NCBI RefSeq assembly: GCF_000701405.1
Contig: NZ_JNIV01000086.1
Coordinates: 1 to 19,442, forward strand
Length of the DNA: 19,442 bases
Reading direction: 5' to 3'
DNA from: Deinococcus marmoris DSM 12784
GTDB lineage: Bacteria; Deinococcota; Deinococci; Deinococcales; Deinococcaceae
Made by a program: the position numbers and the translations under genes. Positions 6,433 through 13,484 of the stretch are shown here, piece after piece. Each line of letters opens with the position of its first letter. The first letter of the stretch is position 1. A model generated the notes under the pieces. It made no database searches. It had not been told where the DNA came from and saw only the letters and a list, made by a program, of their open reading frames with translations.

Positions 6433-7103
6433 GGCGTCACCGCCTCAGACTGGATACGGAGCCGTTGCCCCCCGGGCCCACGGTGGGGTCTCGGGCTGGT
6501 CCAGTCGACGGTGCGCACGACGCAAATGGCCGACGGGGGAAGCGCCGCACGGGCCACCCCCATCAGAAACTCGGTGCGCTCCCGGGTGGCTGCCCCCCAC
6601 ATCTGGGGCCGTGGCACATCGCCATAGCTGGCTGGCCGGGCGTAGGTCTGCATGCGTACGGCCAACACGCTGTGGACGTGCGAACCGACGTCGTACTCGA
6701 TCCACCACTGCGTCAGTTGGCCATCGTCCCAGCGTGCCCAGACCGCGTCTGGGACCGGTACCGCCGCCCATACCCCCGGGGAAATTTGGATACCGCCCTG
6801 GTGGGCCAGGACGGTCCACTCAGACCATGGGGCCTGACACAGAAGACGCATCGCCGCCGTGCCGGCCAGCTGGCGCAGCAGGTCGCCGTCGTACGTGGCA
6901 ACTTTTTGATCACAGCAAAGAAAGGTCACCGACTGCGGGCGGCTGTTCCGGGTCAGCCCCAGTTCACGCACCACGATGCGCATGCCCGCCTGATGGGCGT
7001 AATGCAAGACCAGTTCTGGCGGCCAGCCGGTCAGGCGTTCGGCCTGCCACAGAGTCAGGACCAGATCGAGGCGCAGGGCTGATTTGAGTTTTTCCATGAT
7101 CAC
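6429..7103 (-). CDS. Putative replication-relaxation-like protein (tentative)
   Basis: About 224 residues. The N-terminal part ('LDLVLTLWQAERLTGWPPEL') resembles the winged helix of replication-relaxation proteins, and the later 'GVWAAVPVPDAVWARW' and 'WWIEYDVGSHVHSVLAVRM' resemble their PD...(E)xD nuclease-like core. These proteins occur on plasmids and integrative elements and are poorly understood. Start: GTG 7103 lies 6 bases after AGGAG; ATG 7097 is the alternative at 12 bases. The gene overlaps the HTH-membrane protein gene by GTGA, so both form one operon. The family call is from pattern memory and needs a profile search. Confidence 0.5.
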   Translation of the reverse strand: MIMEKLKSALRLDLVLTLWQAERLTGWPPELVLHYAHQAGMRIVVRELGLTRNSRPQSVTFLCCDQKVATYDGDLLRQLAGTAAMRLLCQAPWSEWTVLAHQGGIQISPGVWAAVPVPDAVWARWDDGQLTQWWIEYDVGSHVHSVLAVRMQTYARPASYGDVPRPQMWGAATRERTEFLMGVARAALPPSAICVVRTVDWTSPRPHRGPGGQRLRIQSEAVTP

Positions 7104-7115
7104 AGTGGTCTCCTG

Positions 7116-7134
7116 GTGGCCCCCACGGGGCCAC
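7116..7134 (-). promoter_or_regulatory. Hairpin just upstream of the ribosome site of gene 7103-6429
   Basis: GTGGCCCC / GGGGCCAC is an 8-bp perfect stem with a 3-base loop. On the minus-strand mRNA it ends next to the AGGAG (7110-7114), so it could limit ribosome access or mark an operator. Inference only. Confidence 0.4.
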
Positions 7135-7318
7135 GCTGAGCAGAGGCCGTTCCGGGCCATGCGCTCAGGGGTGGGCTTGGTGTTCTTCTCTCATTCATAC
7201 CTGCACCGGCTGCTGCGCGTGCGGAAAATGGGTTGCGCGCAGATGGACTCTTTTCCCAAGGAGCCTCAGCGGTGAAGATCAGCCGGCTTGAGTTTCGGCG
7301 CAAAGCATCAGGATGAAA

Positions 7319-7381
7319 TTTCAGCCTGCCTCTGCCCAGCCCGATCAAAAAGGCACCGAAAAGTGGCGTGCCAGGCTGAAA
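7319..7381 (+). repeat. 10-bp inverted repeats flanking the leader of gene 7384-7869
   Basis: TTTCAGCCTG (7319-7328) and CAGGCTGAAA (7372-7381) are perfect complements 43 bases apart; the second ends 2 bases before the ATG. If both are in the transcript they could hide the start codon, or they may be paired operator half-sites. Confidence 0.5.
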
Positions 7382-7383
7382 CC

Positions 7384-7869
7384 ATGAACAACCCACTCAC
7401 CCCTCTTCAGAACGCGATCGACGCGCTCAACGTGCTGGAAGGCCGCATGGCGTTGGCGGGAGCCAGCGGCATCACCATCATTTTCGATGACACACAGGCG
7501 GCCGAGCTGCGCCGGACTGTGGCGGCGGCACCTGATCTCCTCACCGCCCAGAAGTGCCTGGCCCGTGCGGTGTGTGACGCCGACAGGCGCGCCCAGGCCC
7601 TGGCATCAGCCGAACTGCCAGACACCTTCAACCCGCGCACAGGGACAGCCCCCTCACGCGACGAGGAACGCGAACGGCGTGTCGCCGAGCTGCTGGCCCC
7701 GCTGCTCGACGTCGCGCAGATCATCGGCACCGCAGAAGACCACGCCTATGAAAGGCGAGCCTTCAACCTGGGTTCAGTCCACGCAGGGTGGGACCCTGAG
7801 TGGCCAGACGATACTTACAACGGTCCAGATGAGGAGGGTTTCTGGATGGAACCCTGTCTGGAAGGATAA
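7384..7869 (+). CDS. Hypothetical protein, 161 aa
   Basis: Not recognised. Begins 'MNNPLTPLQNAIDALNVLEG', is Ala/Leu-rich and helical to about residue 120, and ends with an acidic, aromatic tail ('HAGWDPEWPDDTYNGPDEEG'). No signal peptide or membrane segment. ATG 7384 is chosen because the protein-like composition begins here; the ribosome site is weak and no clear promoter is seen. It is the only plus-strand gene among minus-strand operons and is transcribed away from the 7103-6429 gene, so 7104-7383 holds divergent start signals. The acidic tail recalls small plasmid or phage proteins, but no function can be claimed. Confidence 0.65.
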   Translation: MNNPLTPLQNAIDALNVLEGRMALAGASGITIIFDDTQAAELRRTVAAAPDLLTAQKCLARAVCDADRRAQALASAELPDTFNPRTGTAPSRDEERERRVAELLAPLLDVAQIIGTAEDHAYERRAFNLGSVHAGWDPEWPDDTYNGPDEEGFWMEPCLEG

Positions 7870-8050
7870 AAACGCCAACGCCGGGCCAACCACCCGTCTT
7901 GCTCGAACTGGAACCAGAATGAAGCGGATGATCTCGGCTGACGCTGCTGGGAAAGTCCGAGCCATGCACCCTGATGGGCGCTTGCTGCAACCTGCCCAGG
8001 TCAGCGTTCAGAGGCTGTACGGAGCGGCACCCATCCTCCAGACCACGCGG

Positions 8051-8536
8051 TCAGGGCGTAGGCTCGGTGTTCCCCACTTCGGCCTTCAGAGACGCTGCCC
8101 AGTGGGGCCGCCAGTCCAGAGCCTCGGCGGGCAGCCGCATTTTCTGGGCGAGCTTTACGGCCTGCCCCGCCTGAAGCTGGGTCTTGCGGGCGCGCCAGTG
8201 GCCCACGGTCTTGGTGGTGACTGAAAACAGGTCGGCCACATCTTGGCGGTCCAGTTGCGCGGCGTCCAGGGCCTCGGCCAGCGAGGGGGGCCGCAGGGGC
8301 ACCAGGTCAGCGGGCGTCACCTCGCGCAGCAGCAACACGCTGTCGCCCACGGTGGCAACGTGCTCGGTCAGGAGCGTCGCCATCACCACAGGGACGTCCC
8401 TGGCAGGCAGCCCAAGTTCGGCCAGCGCGGCCTTGAGCCGGTCCCCGGTGAGCACCTGCAATCGGGCCTCCTGCCGGGCAAACACCATGACGGCCAGGGC
8501 GTAGCTGCGGGCGAGGGTGAGCACGTCGTGATCCAT
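8051..8536 (-). CDS. Small HTH DNA-binding protein
   Basis: 161 residues. The segment 'LDRQDVADLFSVTTKTVGHW' (~95-114) is a good helix-turn-helix candidate, followed by 'RARKTQLQAGQAVKLAQKMR'. The N-terminal ~75 residues are helical with no recognised family. It is the last gene of the minus-strand replication operon, 36 bases after the DnaB-type gene, and is probably a regulator of the element. The ribosome site (GGTGGGG) is weak. Family uncertain; the DNA-binding call rests on the helix-turn-helix pattern alone. Confidence 0.6.
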   Translation of the reverse strand: MDHDVLTLARSYALAVMVFARQEARLQVLTGDRLKAALAELGLPARDVPVVMATLLTEHVATVGDSVLLLREVTPADLVPLRPPSLAEALDAAQLDRQDVADLFSVTTKTVGHWRARKTQLQAGQAVKLAQKMRLPAEALDWRPHWAASLKAEVGNTEPTP

Positions 8537-8572
8537 GGCCCCACCGTAACAGTGGCAGGGGGTCTACGCCGC

Positions 8573-9920
8573 TCAAACGTTCCCTGGGGGCAGTGGCAGC
8601 AGACGCTGGTAAGGTCCATCAAAGCGGGCCATCACCGTCCCCACGACGCCGTCACGCTGCTTGGCGATGATCAGTTCGATCAGCCCGGCGTCCGCCGAGT
8701 CCGGGTGGTAGTACTCGTCGCGGTAGAGCAGCAGCACGTTGTCGGCGTTGGCCTCGATGTTGCCACTTTGTCTCAAGTCGGCGAGCATGGGGCGGCGGTT
8801 GGGACGGGTCTCGACAGCGCGTGACAGTTGAGCCAGCAACCAGACCGTCATGTGGTGTCGCCGCGCGGCCGCCTTGATCCGCGCGGTGATGCGGCCCAGC
8901 ATCGTCGTCTCGTCGGTGCGGCCATCGTCGGCCTGGATGACGTGCAGGTGGTCGATGACGATCAGGCGGCTGCCAGCGGAGGCGGCGCGCACCAGCGCGG
9001 CCTCGACGTCGTCGAAGGTCACGGCCCGGTCGTCGATGCGCAACGGCAGCGTGCTGATGCGTTCGGCCGCCTGATCGAGGCGCTGTAGGCCCCGCTCCGG
9101 CCCCCTGCGCGGCCAGCACCAGGTCTTTCAGAGAGCACCTGGCCTCGCGGGCCAGGGTCCGCACCGTCAGCTGATCGGCCGACATCTCCAGGCTGATGAC
9201 CGTGACCGGAATGCCGCCCTGAGCGGCAGCCAGCGCAAACCCCAGCCCAGTGAGGGTTTTGCCCATGCCAGGGCGCCCGGCCAGCACGTTGAGCTGACCT
9301 GGAAGCACCAGCAACTGCTGATCGAGGTCCGGCAGGCCGCTGGGGATCAGGGCGGAGCGTTCGGGCGGAGTATGAATCCGGCGCACCACGTTCCCGGCCA
9401 GTTCGCCCAGAGGGCGGCCTGCTGGCTCACCGGGATGTGCCCCGGCGATCAGGACGTTGAGGTCATGCAGCGCGGCGCCGAAGGCCCGGGGCGACTCGTG
9501 GTTGCTCTGGCCCAACCGCCGCAGGGCCTGATTCACCCGTTGCTGGTGGCCCGCCGCCTGAATGGCCGCGACGTGGTCCTCGAAGGCAGCGGGCGACGAG
9601 GCCTGATCGGCCAGGCGGTGCAGGTAAGCCAGCCCGCCGATCCCGGCCAGCCGGGCGTCTCCCAACGCGGCGGCGACGGTAGCCACGTCCACCGTACGGC
9701 CCGTCAGTCCCAGCATCGCCGTCCACACGGCCTGCTGCGGGCCGCTCAGGGCGGCGGCAGTGAGACCGAGTTCTTCCAGGCGGCCGCGCGCTCCGGGGGA
9801 GGTCAGGGCCGCGCCGAGCAGGGCTTCGCCCGCAGGCTGCGCCGCGCTGGGCACCGGGGCGGGCGGCGCGTCTTCGGGGGCTGCCCGCTGAGACGGCGGT
9901 GGACGGCGGCGGGCGGTCAC
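8573..9920 (-). pseudogene. DnaB-type replicative helicase, frameshifted
   Basis: Two frames together give a full helicase of about 448 residues. The first (from GTG 9920) has the N-terminal DnaB domain ('GEALLGAALTSPGARGRLEEL'), Walker A 'GRPGMGKTLTG' and 'VISLEMSADQLTVRTLA'. The second has Walker B 'SRLIVIDHLHVI', 'WLLAQLSR', 'LADLRQSGNIEANADNVLLL' and 'ELIIAKQRDG', ending at TGA 8573. The frames switch near 9101-9105, a run of five C; removing one restores 'GPERGLQRLDQAAERI'. This is either a real inactivating indel, a sequencing error, or less likely a slip site. The GTG start overlaps the upstream replication gene's stop by GTGA. DnaB hexamers unwind DNA at the fork. Confidence 0.85.
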
Positions 9921-10942
9921 GCGATCACCTCGTACCCGCCCAGATCGTGCAGCGCGATCTCGCTGCCGTCGTCGAACAGCAGCGCCGGCCAGACTCCGGG
10001 CAAGACGTCTTGAACTCGGGCCGTGACCTGGCCCGCCACCCGCAACTGTCGGTCCAGCACCTGGGCCTTCAGGGCCTCGAGATCCACAGCGGGCGCGATG
10101 TCAGCGGTTCGGCCCCGCCGCGCTGCGCCTCCCTGCGGTGCGGCTCCCCCTCGAATCAGACCCGCCAGGGCGCGTTCGAGGTAGGCCACGGGATGCCGGA
10201 CCCCCGGTTCCAACGCGGCCTGCATCACCGCCGAGACCCGGTGGGCCCCCGGACCCTGCTGCGCCGCTTCCAGACTCGCCAGCAGGGCCTGGCCGCGTTT
10301 CGACGAGGCAGACACGCCTCCACGCGCCAGCACGGCCTGCACGGGGCTGACAGGAGCCTCCGGCGCACCCTCACCCCCCCTGGGTGCCGCTTCACCCGCC
10401 TGCGGGCCGCAGTCAGGGTCAGACGTTCCGGCACCATCAGAGCTGCACTGGGCTTCCGGCTCCACCCGGCGTGCCGAAGGCGCGTCCGGCGCTTTGGCTT
10501 CTATCTGGATAGAGGGTGACGCGCCGCACGCGGTTTCTCCGCGTGTGGCTTTTCCGCGTGCGGTGACGGTGACCCCGCCGGTGGACCGGTGACCGGCCGT
10601 CTGGGGCCACGCCGGCGCCGAGGGCGACACGGCGCGGAAGACGTAGTGACCGCCCCCGAACCGGCCCCCGCTGCGGGGGGTGCGGACGTACTCGGCGTAG
10701 CCCAGGGCCTCCAATTCGCGCACGGCAGTCCGGATCGTGCTGACACCATCGGAAAAGTTGCTGGCGATCTCGGACAGGTGAAACGTCCAGCCCCGGGCCA
10801 GTACGGTGCGCGGAATCGACTGACGCGCCAGCGCGTAGACCAGCACGCCCCGCGCCTTGGCGCTCATGCGCGAATCGAAGACCGCGCCCAGCGGCACGGC
10901 GACGTGGCCGTCGGTGGTGCGCGGGGGCACCGGCTTATTCAC
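9917..10942 (-). CDS. Winged-helix replication initiation-like protein
   Basis: 341 residues, ATG 10942. Residues ~20-110 show the winged-helix pattern of plasmid and phage replication proteins: 'DSRMSAKARGVLVYALARQ', 'SEIASNFSDGVSTIRTAVRE', 'LEALGYAEYVRTPRSGGRFG'. A Pro/Ala/Gly-rich, probably disordered linker (~115-230) leads to a C-terminal region ending 'LLFDDGSEIALHDLGGYEVIA'. It overlaps the excisionase-like gene by 8 bases and the helicase gene by GTGA, so the operon order HTH - initiator - helicase mimics phage replication modules where an initiator loads DnaB. No iterons were noticed inside or beside the gene. Confidence 0.7.
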   Translation of the reverse strand: MNKPVPPRTTDGHVAVPLGAVFDSRMSAKARGVLVYALARQSIPRTVLARGWTFHLSEIASNFSDGVSTIRTAVRELEALGYAEYVRTPRSGGRFGGGHYVFRAVSPSAPAWPQTAGHRSTGGVTVTARGKATRGETACGASPSIQIEAKAPDAPSARRVEPEAQCSSDGAGTSDPDCGPQAGEAAPRGGEGAPEAPVSPVQAVLARGGVSASSKRGQALLASLEAAQQGPGAHRVSAVMQAALEPGVRHPVAYLERALAGLIRGGAAPQGGAARRGRTADIAPAVDLEALKAQVLDRQLRVAGQVTARVQDVLPGVWPALLFDDGSEIALHDLGGYEVIA

Positions 10943-11264
10943 CTTGCGCCTCCTCCAGGGCGTCCTGCCTCGCCCGCGCCGCCGCCTCGCTCGCGTGGGC
11001 CTCGAAAGCGGCGATCACTTGGCGCCGCGAGTAACGCCAGCCGTTGCCGACTTCCCAGGCGGGGAGGACGCCCGTGCGGGCCAGATGCAGCAGTTCGGGC
11101 TGACCGATGCGCAGCACGGCCGCCATCTCCTTGGTGTTCAGCAGGGACTCGGGGGTGTCTTCATCACCCTTCTTCGCCGATTCTGCGGCGTGAAGCAGAG
11201 CGTCGAGACGCTTGAGCAGCGTGGGGAGGAGGGCCAGCAGTTGGATCAGGTCTTCGATTTTCAC
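10935..11264 (-). CDS. Excisionase-like helix-turn-helix protein
   Basis: 109 residues from GTG 11264. Residues ~40-90 ('LLNTKEMAAVLRIGQPELLH', 'RTGVLPAWEVGNGWRYSRRQ') match the MerR/excisionase HTH pattern used by Xis proteins and small element regulators. An N-terminal helix (1-30) precedes it. It is the first gene of the leftward replication operon, divergent from the repressor at 11345 with 80 bases between, the layout of a phage-type genetic switch. The start has only GGGG directly before it, so translation may be weak or the message leaderless. The role as excisionase is inferred from context. Confidence 0.65.
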   Translation of the reverse strand: MKIEDLIQLLALLPTLLKRLDALLHAAESAKKGDEDTPESLLNTKEMAAVLRIGQPELLHLARTGVLPAWEVGNGWRYSRRQVIAAFEAHASEAAARARQDALEEAQGE

Positions 11265-11309
11265 CCCCGGAACGCTGGCACCTTCACTTTTTAGAAAATA
11301 TCTTCCTTT

Positions 11310-11338
11310 TTGACTTCTTTAAGAAGTTGCGGCATACT
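11310..11338 (+). promoter_or_regulatory. Promoter of the repressor gene
   Basis: TTGACT (11310-11315) and CATACT (11333-11338) are spaced by exactly 17 bases. The predicted transcription start, about 7 bases after the -10, coincides with the ATG at 11345, implying a leaderless mRNA; no ribosome site is present. Confidence 0.75.
11313..11327. promoter_or_regulatory. 15-bp palindromic operator within the repressor promoter
   Basis: ACTTCTT T AAGAAGT is a perfect palindrome with one central base. It overlaps the -35 box and the spacer of the rightward promoter, as expected for autorepression by the HTH repressor encoded just downstream; it may also control the divergent operon. Confidence 0.7.
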
Positions 11339-11344
11339 TCGGCC

Positions 11345-11983
11345 ATGAATCAGGAGTCTTCCTCCGTCTGGACGGGGTCCGTGCAGTACCCGCCCCAGCT
11401 CCCGTTGACGCCAGCAGGCGACGCCCCTGGTCTCAGCCAGGGTCTGGCACCGGTCCCTCGAAACCATGTGCTGCAACCGCTCAGCAGCGAGCAGGCTGGG
11501 CAGTTGCTGCGGCGGCGGCGCCAGGCGCTGGGCCTGAGTGCACAGGCGGTGGTCGACGCCACGGCCATGCCCCGGGTGCAGTACCTGAGCCACCTGGAGC
11601 GCGGGGGGGTTCACGCGGCCCGCTCCCAGTACTGGCCAGCGTTGCAGGCGGCGCTGAAGCTGTCAGGTGCGGATGTCGCGGCCATCGAGGGGCAGGACGT
11701 CGAGAGGAAGGAAACCATCCCCGATGTGCGCTATCCCCTGCCTGAGTCGGCCCTGGTGCAGGGAACGGGGACGCAGGCGTATCAGTTTGGTCCCGATGTG
11801 CTGCTTGTGGACCACACCCAGTGCGTGCTGGAGCGCGGCCGCGAGTATCTGGTGCTCGTGGACGGAAACGTGGTCCGGGGCCGCGTAGTCGAGGCCGACC
11901 CGCTGGCCGTGGTGGTACAGGACCGGATGATGCCGGGCGTTCAGGTGCTGGGCCGCGTGACCTATATGGGCCGCAGCGTGTAG
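11345..11983 (+). CDS. XRE-family phage-type repressor with S24-like C-terminal domain
   Basis: 212 residues. Residues ~47-105 ('SEQAGQLLRRRRQALGLSAQ', 'YLSHLERGG') form a Cro/CI-type HTH. Residues ~145-210 ('FGPDVLLVDHTQCVLERGRE', 'VVRGRVVEADPLAVVVQDRM') have the beta-rich pattern of LexA/CI S24 domains, but I see neither the catalytic Ser motif nor the Lys, so self-cleavage on DNA damage is not supported. ATG 11345 is chosen because the promoter's start site falls there. Divergent from the excisionase-like gene and upstream of the integrase, it most likely keeps the element silent. Confidence 0.75.
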   Translation: MNQESSSVWTGSVQYPPQLPLTPAGDAPGLSQGLAPVPRNHVLQPLSSEQAGQLLRRRRQALGLSAQAVVDATAMPRVQYLSHLERGGVHAARSQYWPALQAALKLSGADVAAIEGQDVERKETIPDVRYPLPESALVQGTGTQAYQFGPDVLLVDHTQCVLERGREYLVLVDGNVVRGRVVEADPLAVVVQDRMMPGVQVLGRVTYMGRSV

Positions 11984-12057
11984 AGAAACGCGGCAGCAGA
12001 CAATCAGTCAAACAGGGAAGAATTTTTCTCCAAACCCATCCAAGGAAGCTGTTCCCC

Positions 12058-13374
12058 ATGAGGAAGAAAAAGACCACCAGCGAGGTCCAGCCGAAGAAAA
12101 CGAAGAAGGTCTACACGGCGCGCGGCACCGTTTCGATCTCGCCGCGCCGTGATAAGCGCTACACCGCCAGCGTCACGCTCGGCGAGGCCATCAACGGCAA
12201 GCGCAACCGCCGCACCACCACCCGCAACACGGCGCAAGAAGCGTTGAAAGCGGGCCTGGATCTGATCGCGAAATACCACGACAAAATCATTCCGAGCGTC
12301 GCAGAAGTGCTCACCGTAAGCCAACTGCTGGTACGGGTCCACCACGCGTACGAGTACGACAAGCTGGAATACAGCACCCAGTGCAACCAGGCCTGGCTCA
12401 ACCAGTTGGTCGACAAGTGCATCGGCGATGTGGCGGTCCAGGTCCTGGACAAAAAGAAGGTTGTGGAGATGATCGACGAGCTGCGCAAGGAACACGTCGA
12501 AAGCACGGTCACCAAGGCGTACCGCCACCTGCGCCGCGCGCTGGATGTGGCGGTCCAGCAGGAACTCGTGATGAAGAACTGCACCCGCGAGATCAAGCGC
12601 CCCCCGAAGGACACAACGCCCAGGGTGCCAGAGGGCTGGGTCAAGGCCGACGTCCAGCGCATCCTGATGACCACCCGGCAGGCGGCACCCCAGATGTATC
12701 CCCTGCTGCTGATGGCGTTTGCGTCCGGGACCCGCATCGGCGAACTGCTGGGGGCCCGCCTGACGGACTATGACCCGGCATCAAACACCCTGACCATCGA
12801 AGGGACAGCCAAGCTGGACGGCGGGCGGGGCAAGGGCAAAACTGCCGCCGCTGACCGCAAGATCACCCTGCCCGACGCGGTCAGGCCGGTGATGCTGGCC
12901 CACCTGGAAGCCCTGCGTGTCGCCCAGGAGCGGGCCGGCGCTGCCTGGGGGATCAAGCGCGCCGTCAAGGAGGAAACCCGCCAGAAACAGCGCGAGGCGG
13001 CCCTCAAACAGCATGGCAAAAACTACAGCCAGGCATGGTCTCCGTCCGTGACGCGGTCCACCGAGACGCATGCGTGGTTGTTCCCAACCTCCCGGGGCAC
13101 CCGCATGTCCGCCCAAATCGTTGCGCGCAAGTGGAAGGTGATCATCAAACAGGCGGGCGTGCCGTCCAAAACGTTTCACCGCATCCGCGCCACCTGGATC
13201 ACGGCGGCCCTGAAGGCCAATCGCCCCCTGCACGAAATCCAGCAGGCCGTCGGCCACGCCTCGCCCGAGATGACCCTGCGCTACGCCGAGAGCGTGCGCG
13301 AGAACAAGACGGCCCTGCACGTCGGCCAGGAACTGGGGCTGGATGATCTGGACGCTCCGGGGGACACTGGCTAA
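12058..13374 (+). CDS. Tyrosine recombinase / phage-type integrase
   Basis: 438 residues. Catalytic set seen: R226 ('SGTRIGE'), H374 and R377 ('FHRIRAT'), H400 ('VGHAS') and Y409 ('TLRYAE'), with K268 the probable hairpin Lys. A basic N-terminus (~1-60, many Lys/Arg) fits arm-site binding, and residues ~85-185 fit the core-binding SAM-like domain. It integrates and excises the element between att sites. ATG 12058 has AAGGAA 12 bases before it; frames upstream lack a better site. The gene follows the repressor by 74 bases, same strand, and ends 1 base before a perfect 34-bp palindrome. Confidence 0.93.
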   Translation: MRKKKTTSEVQPKKTKKVYTARGTVSISPRRDKRYTASVTLGEAINGKRNRRTTTRNTAQEALKAGLDLIAKYHDKIIPSVAEVLTVSQLLVRVHHAYEYDKLEYSTQCNQAWLNQLVDKCIGDVAVQVLDKKKVVEMIDELRKEHVESTVTKAYRHLRRALDVAVQQELVMKNCTREIKRPPKDTTPRVPEGWVKADVQRILMTTRQAAPQMYPLLLMAFASGTRIGELLGARLTDYDPASNTLTIEGTAKLDGGRGKGKTAAADRKITLPDAVRPVMLAHLEALRVAQERAGAAWGIKRAVKEETRQKQREAALKQHGKNYSQAWSPSVTRSTETHAWLFPTSRGTRMSAQIVARKWKVIIKQAGVPSKTFHRIRATWITAALKANRPLHEIQQAVGHASPEMTLRYAESVRENKTALHVGQELGLDDLDAPGDTG

Positions 13375-13375
13375 G

Positions 13376-13409
13376 CCACGGGGCGGCGCAGGCCTGCGCC
13401 GCCCCGTGG
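13376..13409. repeat. Perfect 34-bp palindrome after the integrase
   Basis: CCACGGGGCGGCGCAGG followed by its exact reverse complement, beginning immediately after the TAA. No T-run follows, so it is not a standard intrinsic terminator; it may act as a bidirectional terminator between integrase and helicase, or be part of the attachment region. A run of nine G (13424-13432) lies just beyond. Confidence 0.7.
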
Positions 13410-13484
13410 ACAGGTGCGTGGCTGGGGGGGGGTTCAGATCTCCACTGTGAAGTGCCGGCCATGGGCTAACCTGCGCTCAGATTC

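Noticed and set aside
5891..7087. 398-residue plus-strand frame
   Set aside because: It is Ser/Arg/Pro-rich low-complexity and opposite two coupled minus-strand genes with good composition and overlapping start-stop signals.
9101..9105. Programmed frameshift in the helicase gene
   Set aside because: The run is only five C, with no slippery heptamer or clear downstream structure, so an indel or sequencing error is simpler.
11481..12077. 198-residue minus-strand frame opposite the repressor
   Set aside because: Pro/Arg/Gly-rich shadow of the repressor gene, without a ribosome site.
13423..13450. Possible tRNA 3' end as integration site
   Set aside because: The GGTTCAGATC stretch resembles a T-arm but breaks the conserved TTCRA pattern, and no acceptor or anticodon arms can be drawn.
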